Below are positions 1 through 7,904 of a stretch of DNA of 58,689 nt, piece after piece; positions within the stretch are counted from its first letter, which is position 1, and every line of letters begins with the position of its first letter. The position numbers and the translations under genes are program-made. This stretch comes from Bdellovibrio sp. CG22_combo_CG10-13_8_21_14_all_39_27. GTDB taxonomy: Bacteria > Bdellovibrionota > Bacteriovoracia > Bacteriovoracales > Bacteriovoracaceae. A model generated the notes under the pieces. That model was not told the origin of the DNA. It did not search any database and saw only the letters and a list, made by a program, of their open reading frames with translations. The stretch lies in assembly GCA_002786715.1 (NCBI GenBank), contig PCTW01000096.1, forward strand, positions 584 through 59,272, read 5' to 3'.

Positions 1-683
1 CTGGTTCCATGATCTCCCTCTGTGCCAGAGTTTGTCGGATCCCCCAAATAGGGCGATGCTAAATTATAATTTTTACTAAGAGGAGCGACGACGTTTTGCT
101 TGAGATCAGGATGTAATATTTCAAGACCAGTGTCACTTATGGCAACCACGATTTGATTTCCCGTATAAAATTCTGAAGTGGTTTGAGAAAGATTGAGATC
201 CTCCCCTGCTGTCCCGCCATTCTTGGCAAATCCCGTTTGGCCAGTATTACCGAGTTGCCATGAATACTCCATTAAAGGATCGCCATGGACAAAAATGGAA
301 AAGGGCCCTATCTCAGTATAGTTCGCACCTTTAACGGCCTTAATAATAATTCCATCAAAGCTTCCATAATTTTTGGGAGTTCCAAAAATTTCTGCAGAGT
401 TTGAATTGAATGACGCCCAAGAGGGCAAATTCGTAATTGAAAGTGTCGCACCAGTCACTTCGATCGAAGGTCTCCATGAATAATATATACCTTGCAAGGC
501 TGAACTATTCGGAGTTCCCGAAATGAGAGGCTGATTAGAAGGAACGATAGTTACCGTATTATTATCTTGAGAATTACTCACCGAGCTCGTGGCTTCTTTA
601 GGTTTACTCGGAACGCAAGAAACAATCTGAACTGCTATGAGCCCAGTTAAAAAGAGAAGAGAATAATGCTTTAGCGATGCCAT
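1..683 (-). CDS. Subtilisin-like (S8) serine protease lipoprotein, C-terminal part outside window
   Basis: Translated by hand from the ATG at 683 down to base 1; the gene runs off the left edge, so only the first 227 residues are visible. The N-terminus is a lipoprotein signal with a lipobox ending IVSC (Cys23). Residues about 50-130 resemble a bacterial Ig-like (He_PIG-type) domain, with the signature SGTPN and IFGTPKNYG. The peptidase domain follows: VAISDTGLEILHPDL carries the catalytic Asp (D184) and GDHGT the catalytic His (H225). The Ser would lie beyond the edge. The order (lipid anchor, Ig-like domain, subtilase) suggests a surface or periplasmic protease. The gene at 771 lies 87 bp upstream on the same strand. 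Family assignment is firm; substrate is unknown. Confidence 0.85.
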   Translation of the reverse strand, partial: MASLKHYSLLFLTGLIAVQIVSCVPSKPKEATSSVSNSQDNNTVTIVPSNQPLISGTPNSSALQGIYYSWRPSIEVTGATLSITNLPSWASFNSNSAEIFGTPKNYGSFDGIIIKAVKGANYTEIGPFSIFVHGDPLMEYSWQLGNTGQTGFAKNGGTAGEDLNLSQTTSEFYTGNQIVVAISDTGLEILHPDLKQNVVAPLSKNYNLASPYLGDPTNSGTEGDHGT

Positions 684-770
684 TAAAGGACTCCGCTACA
701 ATAGAATATCATAGCAATCATGTCGGCTTATTAAGGCTAAAGCTTGAATTGATAATATAATTTCAAGGAG

Positions 771-1487
771 TTATTGAGGGCTTGAACTGCGAGAGATAAT
801 TTCCCTTTCACAACGTTCAATTCTTGAGTCGGATGAGCAGTGCTTTTCCCATTTAAGGGCGTCTTCATTTGAAGTAGCTTCGAGAATAATTAATTTAATT
901 GCAGGAAAAGCTCCCAAGATTTTTTGATTTGAAAGTTCCGACTGTATTTCAACGAAAACCTGATCAGACTTCATTTTTATTTTTATATTATTTGTAAGAA
1001 TTGAATAGTTCATCTTTTTTTCTGAAAAAATAAGTTGTCTAAACTTTTCGCCAACGGGAAGCTCCGATTTCTCGATCATCACTTGGTTAAAAAGTTCTCC
1101 TATAATCTGGCTTCCCCACTCAGAGGCTTTTGATTTTGAGACAACGACGATATCTTCGACGAGGCGATACTTTGCTCTTGAGACTTGAATTTCACGAGTC
1201 GTCCACTCTCGAAGGGCTTTTTCTGGAGAGAGAAAGTGTTCCTGTGCAGGTGCTCTTGGAATCGAGACCTGGCTTAATAATTTCGATTTGCCGGAAGCTG
1301 CTCCATCTTCCATAGGTGCAGAAGCAGGCCTTCTTTTAATGACCTTATCCCCAATCGATTTTAAGACGACATCTTGAGATAAGTTTTCCTGAGGATCATA
1401 GAGCTTTGAAAGGAGTGAATAACTCCCGTACAAAGAAACACAAGCAATTAGAAGCATCCACAGCTTTTGCGGAGTTAGCTTTCTCAT
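771..1487 (-). CDS. Membrane-anchored hypothetical protein
   Basis: Unrecognised protein of about 238 residues. One hydrophobic segment near the N-terminus (KLWMLLIACVSLYGSYSLL) acts as a signal anchor, so the remainder is probably periplasmic. The soluble part is mixed alpha/beta with two cysteines close to the C-terminus (EKHCSSDSRIERCERE), which could form a disulfide. I chose the ATG at 1487 because it places a short Lys/Arg-rich stretch just before the hydrophobic segment. A GTG at 1526 would add 13 residues, but AAAAGAGG abuts it directly and it almost touches the divergent gene. It may be co-transcribed with the protease gene downstream. Function unknown. Confidence 0.7.
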   Translation of the reverse strand: MRKLTPQKLWMLLIACVSLYGSYSLLSKLYDPQENLSQDVVLKSIGDKVIKRRPASAPMEDGAASGKSKLLSQVSIPRAPAQEHFLSPEKALREWTTREIQVSRAKYRLVEDIVVVSKSKASEWGSQIIGELFNQVMIEKSELPVGEKFRQLIFSEKKMNYSILTNNIKIKMKSDQVFVEIQSELSNQKILGAFPAIKLIILEATSNEDALKWEKHCSSDSRIERCEREIISRSSSPQ

Positions 1488-1564
1488 ACTCTTCTTATCG
1501 GACAATCGCCAACAGACCTTAATCACCTCTTTTGCATCTCATAATATCTGTTAAAATAAGAATA

Positions 1565-2452
1565 ATGATTCGTTTTGCTTTTTACATAACTACCCTGCTT
1601 TTTTTATACACTTTTGGACAAGCTCTAAGAGCTGATGAGCTGGTGGTTATTAAGGCCGTATCCTCTTCCCGTAAAAGATTTGTTATTCAAAAAGGCGGGA
1701 TCGATGGAGTTTCAAAAGGTCAGATTTCGGTTTTTTCAAATAAGTATGCAACTGTAGCTGCTAAAGCAACAGAAGTGACTCACACCTATTCGATGTGGGT
1801 CGTTCAAGATCCAAGGGCCAGCTTTCCTTTTGATAAAGATGACTTTATCGCCTACTCAAATTCTGTCGACACGATGATTCTGGAAATACCAAAAATGAAG
1901 GAAGATTCTCGAGAGCTTGTTTTTAGAACAGAGAATCGATGGATCCTAAGAGGTAGTTATGCCTTTGGCCTGAGTCAATCGGTTTCCGAAACAAATACCA
2001 ATCAAATTACGAATAGAACAAGCTTTCAATTCGAAGGACTTTATTCTTATAAATGGGGACCTCATTGGGAAATCCTTGGAGGGCTTCGCATCGATCGAGA
2101 CAACGCGACTCAAAGTGAACCAGCGCTCGATATTCCAACTCAAAGAACAATGGCCGCTGCGGAAATCCTCTACCATTTCGATTATATTCGAGGCACGGAA
2201 AACAATATCTATGTTGGAACTGGCTTTGCTTACGGGAAAAGTCAAACCACTGTTGAAGACACAGTAAGTGCTGGACCAGCGCTGGTTGCTCCGATTGTTA
2301 AAATTGGTTATCAAAAAAAATTAGAATCAGGATCTGCCCTTTTGTTTGAAGCCGTGACCGAATCAATTGCAACTTCTGAATCCTTTACTGATAGTGAGCC
2401 TCAAACAACCAACGTCGTGAATGCCAAAATGAGTGTTGGCTATAAATTTTAG
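1565..2452 (+). CDS. Secreted beta-barrel-like outer membrane protein
   Basis: About 295 residues, starting at MIRFAFYITTLLFLYTFGQ, a signal peptide that ends near ALRADE. The first mature 100 residues form a small beta-rich domain (LVVIKAVSSSRKRFVIQKGG). The C-terminal two thirds show alternating polar and hydrophobic strands with aromatic ends and finish in VGYKF, the terminal-Phe pattern of outer-membrane beta-barrels. The upstream in-frame ATG at 1532 would put extra residues before the signal peptide, so I prefer 1565, although no clear Shine-Dalgarno is visible for it. The peroxiredoxin-like gene follows after 8 bp and is probably in the same transcript. The specific function is not recognisable. 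Confidence 0.7.
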   Translation: MIRFAFYITTLLFLYTFGQALRADELVVIKAVSSSRKRFVIQKGGIDGVSKGQISVFSNKYATVAAKATEVTHTYSMWVVQDPRASFPFDKDDFIAYSNSVDTMILEIPKMKEDSRELVFRTENRWILRGSYAFGLSQSVSETNTNQITNRTSFQFEGLYSYKWGPHWEILGGLRIDRDNATQSEPALDIPTQRTMAAAEILYHFDYIRGTENNIYVGTGFAYGKSQTTVEDTVSAGPALVAPIVKIGYQKKLESGSALLFEAVTESIATSESFTDSEPQTTNVVNAKMSVGYKF

Positions 2453-2460
2453 GAACCTTT

Positions 2461-3156
2461 ATGAAATTAATGATTCTGGCCGCGATCTTTTTCGCCTCTC
2501 CAGTTTTTTCCAGCTCCCTTGAATCAAAACTTACTCAAAAAAGAAATTCATCGAAAGCCCCGCCTGAAGTAAAAGAAAAAATGCAAAAAGGTGTTTATCA
2601 ACTCATTGAAAACAAATTAGATGAAAAGGCCCGCGCTTTAAAAGGAACCAAGCTCCCTGATGAAGTATTCACCAACGAAATTGGCATGCCTATTCCGTTG
2701 AAAAATCTCTATAAAATTTCACCACTGGTCATCAATTTCTACCGAGGAGGGTGGTGTCCTTACTGCATGCTTGAACTTCAAGCCTACCAAGAAATGATGC
2801 CAGAATTTAAAAAGGCAGGAATTCAGTTTATTTCCTTTGCTCCTGATCAGTATCGAGAAATAAATAAAACGCGCAAGAAATTCAACCTGACTTTTCCCAT
2901 GTACTCAGATCGAAATAATGAGCTTTCAAAAAAACTAAATCTCGCTTTTAAAGTCGATAAAGACACCCTTGATATCTACAAAGGTTTTGGTATTGATCTT
3001 CAAGCCTATCAGAACAACAAAGAATATATGCTCCCTATGCCAGGCGTTTACGTCATCGATACCAAAGGAGTGATTCGGGAGATATTCGTTGATCCTGATT
3101 ACACCAAAAGAGCAGAACCTTCTCAAGTGCTGGAAAAAGCAAAGGCCCTTAAATAA
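2461..3156 (+). CDS. Periplasmic peroxiredoxin-like AhpC/TSA family protein
   Basis: A thioredoxin-fold protein of 231 residues with an N-terminal signal peptide (MKLMILAAIFFASPVFS), so it should act in the periplasm. The core reads VINFYRGGWCPYC, with a CPYC pair (C99/C102) at the start of the active-site helix as in peroxiredoxin-like AhpC/TSA proteins. It is followed by a strand typical of the fold (GIQFISFAPD) and a late GVYVIDTKGVIR strand. The likely role is thiol-dependent peroxide reduction or thiol redox chemistry; which of the two cannot be told from sequence. TAGGAACC at the end of the upstream gene serves as ribosome binding site, supporting co-transcription with the barrel gene. 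Confidence 0.85.
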   Translation: MKLMILAAIFFASPVFSSSLESKLTQKRNSSKAPPEVKEKMQKGVYQLIENKLDEKARALKGTKLPDEVFTNEIGMPIPLKNLYKISPLVINFYRGGWCPYCMLELQAYQEMMPEFKKAGIQFISFAPDQYREINKTRKKFNLTFPMYSDRNNELSKKLNLAFKVDKDTLDIYKGFGIDLQAYQNNKEYMLPMPGVYVIDTKGVIREIFVDPDYTKRAEPSQVLEKAKALK

Positions 3157-3163
3157 GGGCCTT
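3142..3163. terminator. Bidirectional terminator-like hairpin between convergent genes
   Basis: A perfect inverted repeat AAGGCCCTT-AAAT-AAGGGCCTT overlaps the stop codon of the peroxiredoxin gene. On the minus strand, for the oxygenase gene, the stem is followed by TTGCTTTTT, giving a U-rich tail. The plus-strand tail is poor. It lies between the two converging genes where a shared terminator is expected. Confidence 0.65.
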
Positions 3164-3191
3164 CACAGATAAATTCAATTTTAAAAAGTTC

Positions 3192-4139
3192 TTAGTAGAG
3201 ACCGATTTCTTTCAAACGTTGAGTTAAGAAATCCCCTGCCGTAATTTCTGGTTCTTTAACACCATCACCAATACAACTTGGGATACACTTTAGAGATGCT
3301 TTTGAGTGGGGGTGAACAAAGAATGGCATAGAGTATCTTGCACTTCCATCATCATCAGGGTTGATCACTCTGTGAGTTGTGGCCGGAAGAACACCATTGG
3401 TTAATCTTTCCATCATGTCACCTGAGTCAACGACAATTTGACCTGGCTTAGAATTCACATCAAGCCATGAACCATCACGTTCAAGCAATTGAAGACCTGA
3501 TGCTGTCGCTCCCACCAACATGGTAATCAAGTTGATATCTTCGTGAGCAGCAGATCTGATACAATTCTTTGTATCTTGACCTGTTGTTGGTGGATAATGA
3601 ATCACTCTTAAAATAGAGTTACCGTCATTGACCATGTCCTTAAAGAAATGTTGAGGAAGGTCTAACCCCTTTCCAATCGCTTCAAGAAGAACAACTGAAG
3701 TTGTATCCATGGCACTATATAAAGTCTGGAAAGATTCTTTGAATTTCGCTACTTCTGAAGGCCAAACGTTTTCAGGATAAATCCCCTTATATTGAGAAGT
3801 CGCTGCAAGATCACGCCCCACATGCCAAAATTCTTTCAAATCTGGATTAGGATTGTTCTTCGCATGCTCTACTCCAAACGGAGTGTATCCACGTTGACCA
3901 CCATTTTTGATTTGGTAGTTTTGCTTCGTCGCTAAAGGAAGCTTAAAAAATTCTTTAACGAATCCGTAAGCATCATCAACTTTTTTCTGATCAACAGTGT
4001 GATCAGTTAAAATAATAAATCCGTAGTCTTTGAGACCCGTGAAGATCCCATCGACAAACTTAGCTTGATCTTGTGATGAACCGTTGATGTAACTTAAAAG
4101 CGAAAGTTCTGGAACTTTACGTTTTGAATCAGTGGCCAT
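3192..4139 (-). CDS. 2-oxoglutarate/Fe(II)-dependent oxygenase, isopenicillin N synthase family
   Basis: A full-length (315 residues) member of the isopenicillin N synthase-like 2OG-Fe(II) dioxygenases. The facial triad is present as H199-x-D201 (AAHEDINL) and H256 (ATTHRV). R268-x-S270 (SARYSMPFF), which in this family binds the 2-oxoglutarate carboxylate, is also intact. The N-terminal DIOX_N-like region contains LKDYGFIILTDH and GQRGYTPFGVE. These enzymes hydroxylate, desaturate or cyclise small molecules in the cytoplasm; nothing here reveals the substrate. A strong GAGGGGGA lies 5 bp upstream of the ATG. It appears monocistronic, with a hairpin in the leader region around 4209-4229. Confidence 0.9.
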   Translation of the reverse strand: MATDSKRKVPELSLLSYINGSSQDQAKFVDGIFTGLKDYGFIILTDHTVDQKKVDDAYGFVKEFFKLPLATKQNYQIKNGGQRGYTPFGVEHAKNNPNPDLKEFWHVGRDLAATSQYKGIYPENVWPSEVAKFKESFQTLYSAMDTTSVVLLEAIGKGLDLPQHFFKDMVNDGNSILRVIHYPPTTGQDTKNCIRSAAHEDINLITMLVGATASGLQLLERDGSWLDVNSKPGQIVVDSGDMMERLTNGVLPATTHRVINPDDDGSARYSMPFFVHPHSKASLKCIPSCIGDGVKEPEITAGDFLTQRLKEIGLY

Positions 4140-4208
4140 AAATCCCCCTCAAATCGAGTGTTACTCATCATTTATCCCTCAGTTCTGCCCTGCAGGAGTC
4201 AGGAGGTC

Positions 4209-4229
4209 AATGCCACCTCAGTGGGCATT
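4209..4229. other. Strong hairpin in the 169-bp gap before the oxygenase gene
   Basis: AATGCCAC-CTCA-GTG(G)GCATT pairs over eight bases with one bulged G. On the minus strand it lies about 70 bp upstream of the oxygenase start and about 80 bp downstream of the small winged-helix gene. There is no T-run beside it, so it is not a clean intrinsic terminator. An attenuator or leader structure is possible. The rest of the gap holds nothing I can name. Confidence 0.4.
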
Positions 4230-4308
4230 ACCATTTTACAGGGTGGATGAACATGGTAAGTATTTGGAAACAGGGAACCTATCTAATTAAAAGATAGTCA
4301 CTAGTGTT

Positions 4309-4563
4309 TTATTTAAATTTGAGATACTTCAATATTTTAGAAATAAAGCCGGCCCTCTTCGGAAACACCCTCTTCCACTTGGTCCCGCCTTTCGATTCAA
4401 CCAGTCCCCGCTTTTCAAGATTCTTCAAAATCTCCATCATTTTGTCTTTGGTAATTTCAGGGTATTTTTCGAGAATTTTTTGATCCATGTCGAAGAGGAT
4501 TTGTTCGAGTCCTAAGAATTCATAGAGAGAGAGGCCGGAGAGAATCAGTTCTTCTTCGCTCAT
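4309..4563 (-). CDS. Small winged-helix-like hypothetical protein
   Basis: 84 residues, basic at the C-terminus. The pattern of three helices followed by a short beta wing (KMMEILKNLEKRGLVESKGG then TKWKRVFPKRAG) resembles a winged helix-turn-helix of the MarR/DprA type, so nucleic-acid binding is plausible but not proven. It is the last gene of the glpX-SRPBCC-unknown-yggS operon and starts directly after the yggS stop (TAAATG), so translation is probably coupled. I do not recognise a named family. Confidence 0.65.
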   Translation of the reverse strand: MSEEELILSGLSLYEFLGLEQILFDMDQKILEKYPEITKDKMMEILKNLEKRGLVESKGGTKWKRVFPKRAGFISKILKYLKFK

Positions 4564-5250
4564 TTACTCTCCCTTGAAAATAGCAGTTCCAACGCGAATA
4601 AAGTCCGTGCCTTCTTTTAAAGCAACGGAGTAATCGCCACTCATGCCCATTGAGAGCTTGAGCGAGATATTCATTTGCGATTCGAGGTAATCACGAGTGC
4701 TACGAAGTTGTGAGAAGCATCGTTCAGCTTCAGCTAAAACATCATCAGTTCTAATCGTTGCCATGGTCATCAGCCCAAAAAAAGAAAACCGTTGTCCTTC
4801 TTGTAAAAGCATTTGGGCAGCTTCTTTGATTTCACTCAAATGGCGAAAGCCGCCCTTCTCCTCTTCTCCCGAAGTATTAATTTCCAGAAAAATTTTGGTC
4901 GCTGATAAAAACTGTTCCTGTCTCTTGATGAGATTCTGAAGCAGATCAAGATTGTCGACAGAATGAATCGAAAACAATTGAGGCACAGTGGCCAGTTTAT
5001 TAATTTTATTGCTCTGAAGATGGCCGATGAAGTGCCAACGAATATCATTCATTCCAGAATCGATTGCCAGCTTCGCTTTTTCAATCAGCGAATCAACTCG
5101 GTTCTCCCCGAAGTCGCGATGACCGGCTTGGTAGGCGCACTTGATATCTTCAAAGGGTGAATACTTGGTGACGGCGACTAATGAGACAGTGGACGGGAGC
5201 TTAGACTTCAATTGCTTTAAGCGAGCTTGAATGTCTAAGCAGTGATCCAT
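4564..5250 (-). CDS. yggS: YggS/PROSC-family pyridoxal phosphate homeostasis protein
   Basis: A TIM-barrel PLP-binding protein of 228 residues, the usual length. The PLP lysine is K29 in VAVTKYS. Other family signatures are FGENRV, WHFIGHLQSNK, HSVDN and, near the C-terminus, LSMGMSGDYSVAL and FIRVGTAIF. Members bind PLP without known enzymatic turnover and buffer vitamin B6 and amino/keto acid pools in the cytoplasm. It sits inside a compact minus-strand operon; the start is 2 bp after the upstream stop codon and has only a weak Shine-Dalgarno, consistent with coupling. Identification is secure. Confidence 0.95.
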   Translation of the reverse strand: MDHCLDIQARLKQLKSKLPSTVSLVAVTKYSPFEDIKCAYQAGHRDFGENRVDSLIEKAKLAIDSGMNDIRWHFIGHLQSNKINKLATVPQLFSIHSVDNLDLLQNLIKRQEQFLSATKIFLEINTSGEEEKGGFRHLSEIKEAAQMLLQEGQRFSFFGLMTMATIRTDDVLAEAERCFSQLRSTRDYLESQMNISLKLSMGMSGDYSVALKEGTDFIRVGTAIFKGE

Positions 5251-5252
5251 CG

Positions 5253-5594
5253 TTATTTTTGGTCTTTCTTTTTGAATTTAAGTTTGGCCTCAACTTCGAT
5301 GTCATACTTCTCTAAAATATGTTCGGTTAATTTCTCCGGATCAACTTTAGAGAGGTACTTTCGAAACTCTTCGCGAAGTGCGGTCGAGAGATCTTCCTTG
5401 GCACTGCGAGCGTTTTGTAAAAGACCATTTAAAATATCTTTTGGCAGTGGAATATCACCGACCATCGATTTAATGGCGTCTTCAGTTAGAAAAGCCGCCC
5501 CCATACCAATACTCGCGACTTTTTTTAAGACATCGGCCAAGCCTTTATCTTTCTCTTTTCCTTCTGAGCCTTCGCGATCTTTTTTCTCACTCAT
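5253..5594 (-). CDS. Small charged hypothetical protein, phasin-like pattern
   Basis: About 113 residues starting MSEKKDREG. The start at 5594 is preferred over a GTG at 5612 because AAAGG lies at a good distance and the ATG follows the upstream stop by one base. The protein begins with a highly charged stretch, then a helical segment (LKKVASIGMGAAFLTEDAIKS) and an amphipathic region ending in a Lys-rich tail. The layout recalls phasin or PHA-granule regulator proteins, but similarity is too loose to name it. It lies between the SRPBCC gene and yggS in one operon. Confidence 0.65.
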   Translation of the reverse strand: MSEKKDREGSEGKEKDKGLADVLKKVASIGMGAAFLTEDAIKSMVGDIPLPKDILNGLLQNARSAKEDLSTALREEFRKYLSKVDPEKLTEHILEKYDIEVEAKLKFKKKDQK

Positions 5595-5595
5595 A

Positions 5596-6027
5596 TTATT
5601 GGCCTTTGGCACGATTGAGAAAAGCCTTCATCATTGCTGGAAGATTTTTTTCAGTTAAATTGTTAACGATTGTACCTGCTCCAGGTATGAAACCTTTAAT
5701 TTCGACTTCAAGACCGTATGTGACTTCTGTTTTACCATCTCCTAGATCTTTTAATTTCCAAGAACCATTATTCTTTTTAAAAAGATCACCAGACTCAAAA
5801 ACCCAACTCACTTGAGTTGGCTTGTGATGGGTGAGCTTCAAAGTATACTTAAACTTTTTGATTATATTGAGATGGTATTCGACTCTCGCTCCAGCTTCTG
5901 TTTGTTCGAGAACACTTAAGCTCGAAACACCATCGACAAAATCAGGATAGGATTTGTAATCAGTAATGGTTTGATAAAGCTTTTCGATAGGGACATCAAA
6001 TACTTCTGTTCTTGAAACTTCGGCCAT
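5596..6027 (-). CDS. SRPBCC (START/COQ10-like) lipid-binding protein
   Basis: 143 residues with the layout of the polyketide cyclase/COQ10 branch of the SRPBCC superfamily. It opens with MAEVSRTEVFDVPIEKLYQT, then DYKSYPDFVDGV, and the rest alternates beta strands, closing with a long helix (NLPAMMKAFLNRA). Such proteins fold around a hydrophobic cavity and bind lipids or quinones; in bacteria the closest named relatives are the ribosome-associated toxin RatA and COQ10-like proteins. It is the second gene of the operon, 14 bp downstream of glpX. The ligand cannot be inferred. Confidence 0.85.
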   Translation of the reverse strand: MAEVSRTEVFDVPIEKLYQTITDYKSYPDFVDGVSSLSVLEQTEAGARVEYHLNIIKKFKYTLKLTHHKPTQVSWVFESGDLFKKNNGSWKLKDLGDGKTEVTYGLEVEIKGFIPGAGTIVNNLTEKNLPAMMKAFLNRAKGQ

Positions 6028-6041
6028 AAATAATCCTTTAT

Positions 6042-6995
6042 TTAATAACGTGGTTTAGTATCAAAGTGATGTTCAGCCTGAATTCTTCTTATTGTACCAG
6101 ATTGTGAGCGCATCACAATTGAATGAGTCGTCGCGCCCCAAGGACGGAATCGCACACCATCTAAAAGAGGTCCATCGGTCACACCTGTCGCCACAAACAT
6201 CACGTTGCCCTTAGCAAGTTCATGGATTTGATAAAGCTTATGAATATCTTTAATTCCCATTTTATAGGCGCGCTCAACTTCAAGATCTGAACGAGTTTTC
6301 AAGCGTCCTTGAAAATCACCACCAAGACAGCGAAGAGCTGCGGCAGTAATCACTCCTTCGGGAGCTCCCCCTGTCCCCAAAAGCATGTCGACACCTGATT
6401 CAGGATCGCAACAGGCCATAGAGGCTGCTATGTCACCGTCACCGATCAAGCGAATACGGGCACCAGCTTCACGAACTTGAGAAATGATTTCCGCGTGACG
6501 AGGGCGATCGAGTACACAAACAGTTAAGTCTTGAACGCGACATTTTTTAGCTTCGGCCAAACGGCGAAGATTATTTGCAGGTGTATCATCGAGGTCGATC
6601 AAGCCTTTACCTTCTGGTCCGACGGCTATTTTTTGCATATAAGAGTCAGGAGCATTTAAAAAGTTTCCTTCTTCAGCAATCGCCATCACTGAAATCGAAT
6701 TTGAAGCACCAACGGCACATACTGTTGTGCCTTCTAGTGGATCGAGAGCAATATCGAGTTTGGGACCATTTCCAGAACCAACTTTCTCACCAATATAAAG
6801 CATAGGAGCTTCGTCGCGCTCACCTTCACCAATCACCACTGTTCCCTGGCAATCAACGGTATCGAGCATCGCTCTCATGGCATCCACAGCAGCTTGATCA
6901 GCGGCTTTTTCGTCACCACGACCCATCCATCTTGCCGAATTAATGGCCGCCATTTCTGTTACACGAACGAACTCTAAGGCCAAGTTGCGATTCAT
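6042..6995 (-). CDS. glpX: Class II fructose-1,6-bisphosphatase
   Basis: About 317 residues, full length for GlpX. It hydrolyses fructose-1,6-bisphosphate to fructose-6-phosphate in gluconeogenesis, using divalent metal. Family signatures are present in order: SARWMGRGDEKAADQAAV, GEGERDEAPML, the metal/phosphate site ALDPLEGT, the central GDGDIAASMA, LGTGGAPEGVITAAAL, and FVATGVTDG near the C-terminus. The ATG at 6995 has AGGAG six bases upstream; a TTG two codons earlier is less suitable. It is the first gene of a five-gene minus-strand operon and is preceded by a good sigma70-type promoter. Confidence 0.97.
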   Translation of the reverse strand: MNRNLALEFVRVTEMAAINSARWMGRGDEKAADQAAVDAMRAMLDTVDCQGTVVIGEGERDEAPMLYIGEKVGSGNGPKLDIALDPLEGTTVCAVGASNSISVMAIAEEGNFLNAPDSYMQKIAVGPEGKGLIDLDDTPANNLRRLAEAKKCRVQDLTVCVLDRPRHAEIISQVREAGARIRLIGDGDIAASMACCDPESGVDMLLGTGGAPEGVITAAALRCLGGDFQGRLKTRSDLEVERAYKMGIKDIHKLYQIHELAKGNVMFVATGVTDGPLLDGVRFRPWGATTHSIVMRSQSGTIRRIQAEHHFDTKPRY

Positions 6996-7032
6996 ACTCA
7001 ACTCCTCTTGTCAGATGATTAATTTTGACGAA

Positions 7033-7061
7033 ATTATAGGAAGATTTGCTCTGTTTGGGAA
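7033..7061 (-). promoter_or_regulatory. Sigma70-type promoter of the glpX operon
   Basis: On the minus strand TTCCCA (7061-7056) and a perfect TATAAT (7038-7033) are separated by 17 bp. This places transcription start about 30 bp upstream of the glpX ATG. Only sequence match supports it. Confidence 0.55.
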
Positions 7062-7077
7062 CTAAAACCGTTTTTTT

Positions 7078-7794
7078 TTACTTAATATCGAGTTTAGTCG
7101 TCATGAATTCCAACGCTTCACGCGGGAGAAGTTCATCTCGAATGCATTGTATTAATTGTGAAGATGACTGCAATTTCTCAGAATCAACCGAGTCATCAAT
7201 TTGAAACATATATTCATCTTCTGAAAACAGAGGAGTATCTAAATTTCTTTTGGTTAAAATGCGCCCTGTACGCACCCCTTTTCCATCTTCCCATTCCACA
7301 AAGTTTTCAAGGAGTAGGACCTGGAAGCGAGAAACTTCACCGTCGTTGTGGCGCCAAACAAAAAGTTCTACTGGGCCATCAGCCTGAAGCCAATATTTGA
7401 GCTGTGCCGGAATTTCAAGGTCAAGATGACTGTCATGCACAGAGCGTAAATGTGAAGCAAGATTATCAATCGATAAAAAACCGCGGATTTCTTTTTGAAA
7501 ATTGGAATCTGCGACGAATTCAACCCCCATCCGCATGCCTCTAGTCCACTTCACTTGAGCTTGAATATTAATACTTGCGCCTCGCCAATGAATTTCCCCA
7601 TTGAGGCTTTCATCTGGTCTAAATTCATGGCCACCGTCTTTCAGCGTAAGCTGCATTCCTGTATGAGAAATATCGACAACTTCAAATGATCTTTCACCCT
7701 TCGCGCGGAAAATAAGAGCAGAAAAGGGAAATCTCGGGAAAATGCGCTTTTCTACATCTTGAACGCCAGTTTTAATCAAATTGAGTTGTGTCAT
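7078..7794 (-). CDS. PilZ-domain protein (putative cyclic-di-GMP receptor)
   Basis: 238 residues. The N-terminal half is a PilZ domain with both nucleotide-binding motifs: R17-x3-R21 (RIFPR) and D41-x-S43-x2-G46 (DISHTG), followed by the usual barrel (VKWTRGMRMGVEF). PilZ domains with both motifs normally bind cyclic-di-GMP. The C-terminal half (about 110-238) is an alpha/beta region I do not recognise; it is rich in acidic residues and Trp and could be an output domain. AAGGAG stands 5 bp before the ATG. It diverges from pgsA across a 110-bp gap. Confidence 0.9.
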   Translation of the reverse strand: MTQLNLIKTGVQDVEKRIFPRFPFSALIFRAKGERSFEVVDISHTGMQLTLKDGGHEFRPDESLNGEIHWRGASINIQAQVKWTRGMRMGVEFVADSNFQKEIRGFLSIDNLASHLRSVHDSHLDLEIPAQLKYWLQADGPVELFVWRHNDGEVSRFQVLLLENFVEWEDGKGVRTGRILTKRNLDTPLFSEDEYMFQIDDSVDSEKLQSSSQLIQCIRDELLPREALEFMTTKLDIK

Positions 7795-7835
7795 AATTTC
7801 TCCTTAAGATAATAGAATAACGGCAAAAGTCGTTC

Positions 7836-7862
7836 TTCCCTAGAGGGAAAAAAGCGCAAAAT
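7836..7862. promoter_or_regulatory. Palindrome and nearby inverted repeat in PilZ/pgsA divergent gap
   Basis: TTCCCT-AG-AGGGAA is a 14-bp palindrome at 7836-7849, immediately followed by a second, shorter repeat (AAGCG, 8-base loop, CGCTT). Position in the gap between divergent genes fits an operator, but no regulator family can be assigned. Confidence 0.35.
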
Positions 7863-7904
7863 AACGCTTCACAGTCGCGGATCGATGGGAGTACCATAAC
7901 GGAC

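Noticed and set aside
4209-4229. Riboswitch or small RNA in the gap before the oxygenase gene
   Set aside because: Only a single hairpin can be supported; no known riboswitch core was recognised.
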